20,063 bases of DNA, from NCBI GenBank assembly GCA_017628435.1, contig JAGBZE010000163.1, forward strand, positions 1-20,063, read 5' to 3'. The notes below the pieces were generated by a model. That model searched no databases and was not told the DNA's origin. It was given only the letters and a program-made list of their open reading frames with translations. Below are positions 15,018 through 20,063 of this stretch, piece by piece (position 1 is the first letter of the stretch; every line of letters starts with the position of its first letter). A program made the position numbers and the translations under genes. This DNA comes from Akkermansia sp. GTDB lineage: Bacteria; Verrucomicrobiota; Verrucomicrobiia; Verrucomicrobiales; Akkermansiaceae.

Positions 15018-17469
15018 TACCCCGGACAAAGAGGAAGAGCTTGCCTTGCTGGTGGAGGAGTATCTGGAGGCCTTGCGTTGTGGCAAGGCCCCGGCTCTGG
15101 AGGAATTTGTGGCGGCGCATTCCGAGCATGCGGAGGATTTGAACGATCTGCTCAAGGGTATGGTGGATATGGAGGCGCTGAGCGTCTCCAATCACAGTTC
15201 GGCGGTGTATGCCACAGCGCGTTATCCTGAATCTCTGGGTGGCTACCGCCTGATGGAGCGTATCGGTGCGGGGGGCATGGGAACCGTGTTCCGCGCTATG
15301 CAGGAATCGCTGCACCGTGAGGTGGCCGTCAAAATCCTTTCTCCGGCCTGGAATGCGGATGAACGCCACTGTGAAGCGTTTGAGAATGAATCCCGCGTGA
15401 TTGCCGGGCTGCACCACACCAACATTGTGGAGGTGTTCGGTGCCGGTCAGGAGGGCGATTATCGCTATTATGTGATGAGCCTGGTGAACGGGCAGGGGAT
15501 TACCCCTTCTACCATTCGCAATGCGTACCCCGGTGTGCCGTATGAGGTGGCCGTGGCGAAGGTGGGCCTGCAGGCGGCCCAGGCACTGGCCTATGCGCAT
15601 TCCTGCGGGGTGCTGCATCGCGATGTGAAGCCCGGCAACCTTCTGCTGGATGCTGATGGCGTGCTGCGCGTGGGCGATTTCGGCCTGGCCACTGTATTGA
15701 ACAATGGGGAGGCTGCTCCTCTGGTGACGCAGAGCCACGATGGCACCCTGCGTTACATGCCGCCGGAGCGTTTGATGAAGGGGGAGAACTCATTTGCGGG
15801 TGACCAGTACAGCCTGGGTGTAACCCTTTACGAATTAGTGTGCAATCGCCCCGCTTTCCGTGAGTCGGAGCCAGGCAAGCTGATTCACCGCATTGTGACC
15901 GAACCGCTCAGCACGCTGCGTGGCGAGGGCGAACTCGGCGCCATCATCAACAAGAGTATCAGTTTCGACCCGGCAGATCGCTATGCATCCATGGCCGATA
16001 TGGCGGACGATTTGCGCCGTTTCCTGGATGGAGAGCCGGTGAAGGCCCGTCCCGCTTCCTGGACCCGCCGCTATGCCATGTGGCTGCGCCGGCGTCCGGC
16101 TGTGGCGGTGTGGAGCCACGCTGCGGCTCTGCTGGTGTTCCTGCTTTTCGGCAGCATTCTGTGGGGCTACGCTGGTGAAAGCAAGCAGCGCAAGCAGGCG
16201 GAGCGCAACGCAGCCATTGCCGATACGGCCTTGCAGGAGATTTTTGCCAGCATGGCTGACCGCGACGCCGGAGATGACACCCTCTGGCGGCCTACCAAGG
16301 CCGATACGCAGTTGCTGCAGCAGCTCATGCCTTATTATGAGGAAATTGCGCTCATGGCTGACAATAAGGGCAACAAGATGGCCGAGGCCTGCCAGACCCT
16401 GGCAATCATTGCCCAGCAGACCCAGGATTACGCCACGGCTGAGCAGTATTTCTCCCGCGCGCTCAGCCTTTCTCCGGAATTATCGGCGGCATATTTCCGC
16501 AACCTCAACGGCCTGTGCTCGGCCATGTATGAGCAGAAGCGCCGTCAGGAGGCCGAGAAGCTGCTGAAGGAAGCGGTGGCAAAGGCTGACCTGGTGAAGG
16601 ATATTGAGGCCAGGCTGGAGCTTATCCGCTCCCTGCAGTTCCTGAGCCAGGGTTCTCCCTTCCGCATGCGCTGGCAGCCCGGTGCGCAGCGTCGTCCCGG
16701 AATGGTGGGTGGTGAGATGCGTCCGCCGCGCCCCGAGCGCCTCGACCGCAAGTCGCGTCCTGACCGGCCGGAGCGGCAGTCTCACCGCGTGTATCAGGAG
16801 CAGGCCATTGCGCTCATGAATGAGATTCTGGCGCAGGACCCGCTTCAGGAGAAGGTGCAGGTGCGCCGTATCGAGCTGCTCATGAGCCTGCAGCGCCCGG
16901 ATATGCAGCGCCGCCTGCTGGACAAGGAGCAGACGGTGGAGCAGTTGTTCGATGAGTTGCTGGTGAAATACCCGGAGAGCACGCCTATTCAACGCTCCTA
17001 TGTGCAGTGGGTTGTGCGGCCGTTCGGTAAGCAGGAACTGGCTACGCTGGAGCGCGGTGCCCGCTTTGCCCGCGCTCTGCTGGCGGATGACCCCGGCAGC
17101 ACTGAGGTGCTCATGCTCTACCTCACCGTGCGAGAGCGTCTGGCCTCAGCTCTTTCCGCTGCGGGGCAGGAGGCGCGTGCGCGTCGCGAGAAGGAAATGA
17201 CCCTGGGTGTTGTTTCTCTGATTACTACGCGCTCGGATTACACGCCCGAGATGCGTGAACGCCTGGCTATGCTGGTATCAGTGCAGCCTCAGGCCGATGA
17301 CGCCCGCGATGTGCAGGAGGAGGAAATCTCGCTGCTGCTGGATAGTCTGGACGAAAAACGCATGAAGGAGGTGCGCGAGAGAATCAAGGCTATGCGTACC
17401 CGTCGTCCTCGTCCGAATTGGGGCGCCCCCATGCCTCCGAAACCCAGAGAGAGCACCCGGAAACCATGA
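15010..17469 (+). CDS. Membrane-anchored Ser/Thr protein kinase (Hanks type)
   Basis: From ATG 15010 the protein has 819 residues. A short helical N-terminus (LLVEEYLEALRCGKAPALEEFVAAH), a form seen in PVC kinases, leads into the kinase domain. That domain has IGAGGMGTVF (85-94), catalytic Lys108 in VAVK, HRDVKPGN (203-210), DFGLA (223-227), a GTLRYMPPE activation-segment end, and DQYSLGVTLYEL. One transmembrane span follows (about 364-388). The C-terminal ~430 residues are on the far side of the membrane: helical, TPR-like (AEACQTLAIIAQQ, ATAEQYFSRALSLSP) and interrupted by an Arg/Pro-rich linker near 550-595. It would sense a signal outside and phosphorylate cytoplasmic targets, perhaps the sigma factor. 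A GTG at 14983 is an alternative start. The stop overlaps the next gene (ATGA). Confidence 0.93.
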   Translation: MPDTPDKEEELALLVEEYLEALRCGKAPALEEFVAAHSEHAEDLNDLLKGMVDMEALSVSNHSSAVYATARYPESLGGYRLMERIGAGGMGTVFRAMQESLHREVAVKILSPAWNADERHCEAFENESRVIAGLHHTNIVEVFGAGQEGDYRYYVMSLVNGQGITPSTIRNAYPGVPYEVAVAKVGLQAAQALAYAHSCGVLHRDVKPGNLLLDADGVLRVGDFGLATVLNNGEAAPLVTQSHDGTLRYMPPERLMKGENSFAGDQYSLGVTLYELVCNRPAFRESEPGKLIHRIVTEPLSTLRGEGELGAIINKSISFDPADRYASMADMADDLRRFLDGEPVKARPASWTRRYAMWLRRRPAVAVWSHAAALLVFLLFGSILWGYAGESKQRKQAERNAAIADTALQEIFASMADRDAGDDTLWRPTKADTQLLQQLMPYYEEIALMADNKGNKMAEACQTLAIIAQQTQDYATAEQYFSRALSLSPELSAAYFRNLNGLCSAMYEQKRRQEAEKLLKEAVAKADLVKDIEARLELIRSLQFLSQGSPFRMRWQPGAQRRPGMVGGEMRPPRPERLDRKSRPDRPERQSHRVYQEQAIALMNEILAQDPLQEKVQVRRIELLMSLQRPDMQRRLLDKEQTVEQLFDELLVKYPESTPIQRSYVQWVVRPFGKQELATLERGARFARALLADDPGSTEVLMLYLTVRERLASALSAAGQEARARREKEMTLGVVSLITTRSDYTPEMRERLAMLVSVQPQADDARDVQEEEISLLLDSLDEKRMKEVRERIKAMRTRRPRPNWGAPMPPKPRESTRKP

Positions 17470-18251
17470 AATGTGAGAAAATTTATTTTGTAACGCTCAG
17501 CATCGTCTATGCCTTCATTTTCTTGCTGGGAAATTGGGATGACGCTAGCCCGGAGGGCGTATGGAAGTCTACTGCTGCACCCTGGCTGGGCGAGGCGCCG
17601 ACTGGGATGAAGTGCGAGACCATTCGAGCAGGGGCAGCGGGCGATTTTCCCTGTGATGTGTTTACTTTCCCTGCCAATGAGGAACTGCGTCGGAAAATTA
17701 TTGAGTCCTATGCTATGCAGGAGGTGGGGCCAGGTCGATACGCCAATAATCAGGTGAAACCACAGTATCCGGTGGAGAATACTCCTGAGCTGACGGCGGA
17801 GCGTTCCTGTATCTCACCCTGGCTGGAGGTGAAGAGCGATGGCAGCATGCGCTTCTGCCCGGATGATGCCAACGTAACGTTTGATGAGCAGAACGCTGTG
17901 CCCCTTGCGCCACGGTATCCGCAATACCTGACGCAGGGTCAGTGGGAACTGGTGTACCGAAGCATGATGCTTGCTGTGCTTTGTTTTATGTTCCCCGCCG
18001 TGTTCTGCTGCGTGGGCTGGCTGTGGGTGCAGCGGCATTCCCTCCGAACTCCTGGCACAAAGCGTATTTGTTTGCAGCTTGTGGCGGTGGTAGCCTATGT
18101 TGGAGCTGTTGTGGATTTCTACTGGCACGGCTTTGATACGACGTACACTCTGTGGAGCGCCGTGGTGGCATCCCTCCTGAACCTGCTGGTAGCCGGTATT
18201 CTCATGGGGCTCACCGCCCTGGTGCGGGCTATGCTGGGTAAGCCGCTTTGA
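17466..18251 (+). CDS. Four-span membrane protein with large extracytoplasmic loop, unknown function
   Basis: The 261-residue protein has one span near the start (about 6-23), a ~140-residue loop likely outside the cytoplasm, and three spans near 167-187, 202-219 and 230-255. The loop contains four cysteines (MKCET, FPCDV, RSCIS, RFCPDD) that could form two disulfides. I do not recognise a family. ATG 17466 overlaps the kinase stop by four bases, so translation is probably coupled, and the upstream part of the open frame (from 17418) lies inside the kinase gene. The operon context suggests a partner or sensor of the kinase, but nothing in the sequence proves it. Confidence 0.8.
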   Translation: MKCEKIYFVTLSIVYAFIFLLGNWDDASPEGVWKSTAAPWLGEAPTGMKCETIRAGAAGDFPCDVFTFPANEELRRKIIESYAMQEVGPGRYANNQVKPQYPVENTPELTAERSCISPWLEVKSDGSMRFCPDDANVTFDEQNAVPLAPRYPQYLTQGQWELVYRSMMLAVLCFMFPAVFCCVGWLWVQRHSLRTPGTKRICLQLVAVVAYVGAVVDFYWHGFDTTYTLWSAVVASLLNLLVAGILMGLTALVRAMLGKPL

Positions 18252-18264
18252 TTTGTGCGTTCTT

Positions 18265-18699
18265 ATGGCCCGTTTGTACAGTCCGGTGTTTACGGGGGGC
18301 TGCCTCTGCATGACGCTGGCTACCTACACAGCCATCGCACCGGGCTGGCCCGTAGGTATCTGCCTGGCTGCAGTGATGGCGGTTGCCATCATTGCCCTCA
18401 TCATCACCGTTGCTGCCTTGGTGCTGTTCGTACTGGACATACCTAACTGGGTGAAATACCTGCTGCTGTTCTGCCTCGTGACTCAATGGCATGTGCCCTG
18501 GGTGCTGTTGAAGTATCATCCTTCTCCTGATACGCTTCTGGAATTGATGGCCGGTGGTGTTGCGTATTTCTTCTGGCCGGTTCTCGGTGTGCTGCTGGGG
18601 CGGAACCTCGGCCAACGCTATTCGTGGTTTTCTCCTCTTTGCTGGTTTCTGAGTATCTTGCTCCTTTTTAGTTGCTTCTTGCCCGTTGCTGCTTTATGA
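18265..18699 (+). CDS. Small four-span membrane protein, unknown function
   Basis: The 144-residue product is almost entirely hydrophobic. Likely spans are at about 9-27, 30-55, 60-78 and 95-112, with a last one at 122-143, so four or five in all, and short loops between. I see no family motif. A TTG at 18253 would add four residues and nearly abut the previous stop (18251); the ATG at 18265 leaves a 13-base gap. Its stop overlaps the Sel1 gene start (ATGA 18696-18699). Like its neighbour it belongs to the sigma/kinase operon and may help form a membrane complex with it. Confidence 0.75.
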   Translation: MARLYSPVFTGGCLCMTLATYTAIAPGWPVGICLAAVMAVAIIALIITVAALVLFVLDIPNWVKYLLLFCLVTQWHVPWVLLKYHPSPDTLLELMAGGVAYFFWPVLGVLLGRNLGQRYSWFSPLCWFLSILLLFSCFLPVAAL

Positions 18700-19259
18700 A
18701 TGACGAAATTGTAGAAGACTCCGAGGATATCGCTGAGCTTCGCAGCCGGGCTGAGGCTGGCGATGCTGTTGCCATGCGTCTGCTGGCTGGCAGGTTGCGC
18801 TGGTCAGATGAGGTGCCACATGACGAGAAACTCGCCCTGAAATGGCTCAAATGCGCCGCTGAGCTGGATGAACCTGAGGCTTGCTATGAGCTGGCAGAGG
18901 CTTATCGCTATGGCTCGTGCGGATTGAAACCCAATGCTGCTAAGGCCTTTTTCTACCACTCCAGGGCATCTGAACTGGGGGAAATGGAGAGCACTTATGT
19001 TCTGGCCTTTGAGTACCTGTACCATGGCCGCCTCACCGAATTGAATCCTGCCAGGGGAGCAAGCTTGTTGAAACTGGTGGCTGAGAAGGGACTTAATTCC
19101 GGTGCCATGTTCTGGTATGCGGTGATTTGCGTGAATGCGCTGGGGGTGCCGCGGGACCTCCAGACCGCGCGCCACTGGCTTCGCCGCTGCCTTGAAATCA
19201 ACCCTGGTTATTCAGACGCTCTCGACCTCCTGGCGGAAATCGAAGAGGAATTGGGGTAG
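18696..19259 (+). CDS. Sel1-like repeat (SLR/TPR) protein
   Basis: The 187-residue protein consists of about four Sel1-type repeats of roughly 36 residues. Examples are AMRLLAGRLRW...DEKLALKWLKCAAEL, ACYELAEAYRYG...NAAKAFFYHSRASEL, STYVLAFEYLYHG...NPARGASLLKLVAEKG and AMFWYAVICVNALGVPRDLQTARHWLRRCLEI. Such alpha solenoids mediate protein-protein contacts, often in signalling or envelope stress. There is no signal peptide from ATG 18696, so it should be cytoplasmic and could be an adaptor or substrate for the kinase. ATG 18696 overlaps the previous stop by four bases. The in-frame ATG at 18672 lies in the upstream gene and is less likely. It is the last gene of the operon. No intrinsic terminator is seen before the insertion sequence. 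Confidence 0.87.
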   Translation: MNDEIVEDSEDIAELRSRAEAGDAVAMRLLAGRLRWSDEVPHDEKLALKWLKCAAELDEPEACYELAEAYRYGSCGLKPNAAKAFFYHSRASELGEMESTYVLAFEYLYHGRLTELNPARGASLLKLVAEKGLNSGAMFWYAVICVNALGVPRDLQTARHWLRRCLEINPGYSDALDLLAEIEEELG

Positions 19260-19336
19260 AATGGCATGCGGGGTTGTATTGTCATCGGAGCACGGGACTC
19301 TATTGAAATTTTGTGGTATCTTATCCCTGTTCGATG

Positions 19337-19342
19337 TACAAT
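19337..19342 (+). promoter_or_regulatory. Possible -10 box in the IS110 left end
   Basis: TACAAT (5/6 to TATAAT) lacks a good -35 at 17 bases within the window (TGGTAT). In the IS110 group a full promoter is known to form only when the ends join in the circular intermediate, with the -35 supplied by the right end. A start near 19349 would place the structured RNA immediately downstream. Confidence 0.35.
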
Positions 19343-19348
19343 CGAGCT

Positions 19349-19510
19349 TACGGAGAAGGAACAATGGGGTAGCTACCCATTGTTCCTGAAGAAGGGAATG
19401 CCCGTGCACGGGAGGGGGCTGGATATATCTATGCCCGAACTGAAGTAAGGGCCCCCTTCTTCCCGTATAGTACGGCTCCGTGTTACTGTCTCGAATAGTT
19501 GAAAGGACTA
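19349..19510 (+). ncRNA. Candidate IS110 bridge RNA
   Basis: The non-coding left end is heavily structured. A 12-bp stem (19357-19368 with 19376-19387; loop GTAGCTA) is followed at once by GAAGAAGGG (19388-19396), pairing with CCCTTCTTC (19454-19462). Within this lie the palindrome CCCGTGCACGGG (19401-19412) and AGGGGGC (19413-19419), which pairs with GCCCCCT (19451-19457) around a ~31-base loop. CCGTA-TAG-TACGG follows at 19463-19475. Known IS110-group elements encode a bridge RNA of about 150-200 nt here that pairs with donor and target DNA. Ends and guide loops are inferred, not shown. Confidence 0.55.
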
Positions 19511-19553
19511 CCTCAATAAAGAGAATGTCCGGAATAGAGAAGGAGACGCAGCA

Positions 19554-20063
19554 ATGATAAAGAAAAACACAGCCAAACTCAAGCAGGAAATAGCCGAAAT
19601 TACGGTTACAGACAAAAAGAATAAGGCAGATTACATCATAGTTGGGGTAGATCTATCTAAAACTAAACTGGATGTGAAACACATAAAGTACAAGATATAC
19701 TCCAATGATGAAAAAGGCCACGCTCGTTTTATCAAAGCTATCAAAGAGCTGGGAGATAACGTTATCGTAGCATATGAAGCTACGGGATATATAAGTCTCA
19801 ATTTTGCAGGAATGTTGGATACAAATGGTATTATGCGATGCCAGGTATCGCCCAGGCGAGTTCGACATCATGCAAAAGCAGGAGTAGCTGAAGCAAAGAC
19901 CGATAAACTCGATTGTGAGGTGATACAAAGCTATACCATGAAATATTGGGAGCATCTGAGAATTAATGAACCGATGAACAGGAATTACTCAGAGCTGCAG
20001 GAATTACAGAGAGTTAGAAATCTATACACGCAATTTATCAAGCAAGCAAAACAGGTTTTATCC
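19554..20063 (+). CDS. IS110-family DEDD recombinase (transposase), 5' part
   Basis: The frame starts at ATG 19554 with GGAG about 8 bases upstream (a clear Shine-Dalgarno, unlike the chromosomal genes) and is still open at the window edge after 170 codons. It contains the RuvC-like DEDD catalytic region: VGVDLSKTKLDV (Asp33), VAYEATGYI (Glu75) and AEAKTDKLDCEVI (Asp117, Asp120). PRRVRHHAKAG before the last motif is also typical. The C-terminal serine-containing Tnp domain lies outside the window. IS110 recombinases act with a bridge RNA encoded by the element, which fits the structured leader upstream. Codon use is AT-rich and differs from the neighbours, as expected for a mobile gene. Whether the element is intact cannot be seen. 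Confidence 0.93.
   Translation, partial: MIKKNTAKLKQEIAEITVTDKKNKADYIIVGVDLSKTKLDVKHIKYKIYSNDEKGHARFIKAIKELGDNVIVAYEATGYISLNFAGMLDTNGIMRCQVSPRRVRHHAKAGVAEAKTDKLDCEVIQSYTMKYWEHLRINEPMNRNYSELQELQRVRNLYTQFIKQAKQVLS

Larger units (their letters stand above)
19330..20063 (+). mobile_element. IS110-family insertion sequence, left part, truncated by window edge
   Basis: The recombinase frame, its long structured upstream region and the drop in GC content mark an insertion sequence inserted just after the Sel1 gene, whose stop is intact. The left boundary is uncertain: IS110 elements usually lack terminal inverted repeats and target duplications, so it cannot be read off. I place it at about 19310-19336, upstream of the TACAAT box. 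The right end is outside the window. Confidence 0.8.

Noticed and set aside
19266..19448. 60-codon frame in the IS110 left end
   Set aside because: It runs through the strong hairpins, has no ribosome site and no resemblance to a protein family. RNA structure explains the region better.
1..20063. CRISPR array or defence island
   Set aside because: No regularly spaced repeats, cas genes, methylase or nuclease partners. The SNF2 gene stands alone.

Overview
The window is about 20 kb of a bacterial chromosome with roughly 55-57% GC judged by eye. Gene content suggests a gut-type member of the PVC group, most likely Verrucomicrobiota close to Akkermansia. The reasons are an extracytoplasmic-function sigma factor overlapping a membrane Ser/Thr kinase, an IdeS-like secreted cysteine protease, near absence of Shine-Dalgarno sequences, and short dense operons. 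No rRNA or named marker gene is present, so the assignment is an inference.

Layout. (1) 1-1395, plus strand: the 3' part of a di-haem cytochrome c peroxidase gene, overlapped by ATGA with a metallo-beta-lactamase-fold hydrolase of the YycJ/WalJ type. (2) 1430-4627, minus strand: mfd, the transcription-repair coupling factor. It is divergent from tRNA-Arg(UCU) at 4718-4791, which is closed by a bidirectional terminator at 4795-4835. (3) 4852-7807: a Gfo/Idh/MocA dehydrogenase (minus), an IdeS/Mac-type secreted cysteine protease (plus) and an L,D-transpeptidase lipoprotein (minus). (4) 7927-11634: a promoter, a 27-codon leader ORF, a large SNF2-family helicase and a terminator. (5) 11791-14414: an orphan secreted protein (minus), divergent from the phospholipid pair plsY-gpsA (plus) and its terminator. 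(6) 14439-19259: a tightly packed five-gene operon of ECF sigma factor, membrane Ser/Thr kinase, two membrane proteins of unknown function and a Sel1-repeat protein. Nearly all junctions are overlapping start/stop codons. (7) about 19330-20063: the left part of an IS110-family insertion sequence, truncated by the window edge. It has a strongly structured non-coding left end before the recombinase gene.

How the genes work together. PlsY and GpsA supply acyl-glycerol-3-phosphate for membrane lipids. Mfd serves DNA repair at stalled RNA polymerase. The L,D-transpeptidase acts on peptidoglycan and the IdeS-like protease is exported, possibly towards host immunoglobulins. The sigma/kinase/membrane/Sel1 operon looks like an undescribed envelope signalling unit.

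The two strongest leads are the candidate bridge RNA in the IS110 left end, and a recurring promoter layout in which a 17-bp-spaced -35/-10 pair ends only 6-10 nt before the start codon, implying leaderless transcripts. No gene-free stretch exceeds 300 bases; the longest, 19260-19553, is the IS110 left end.
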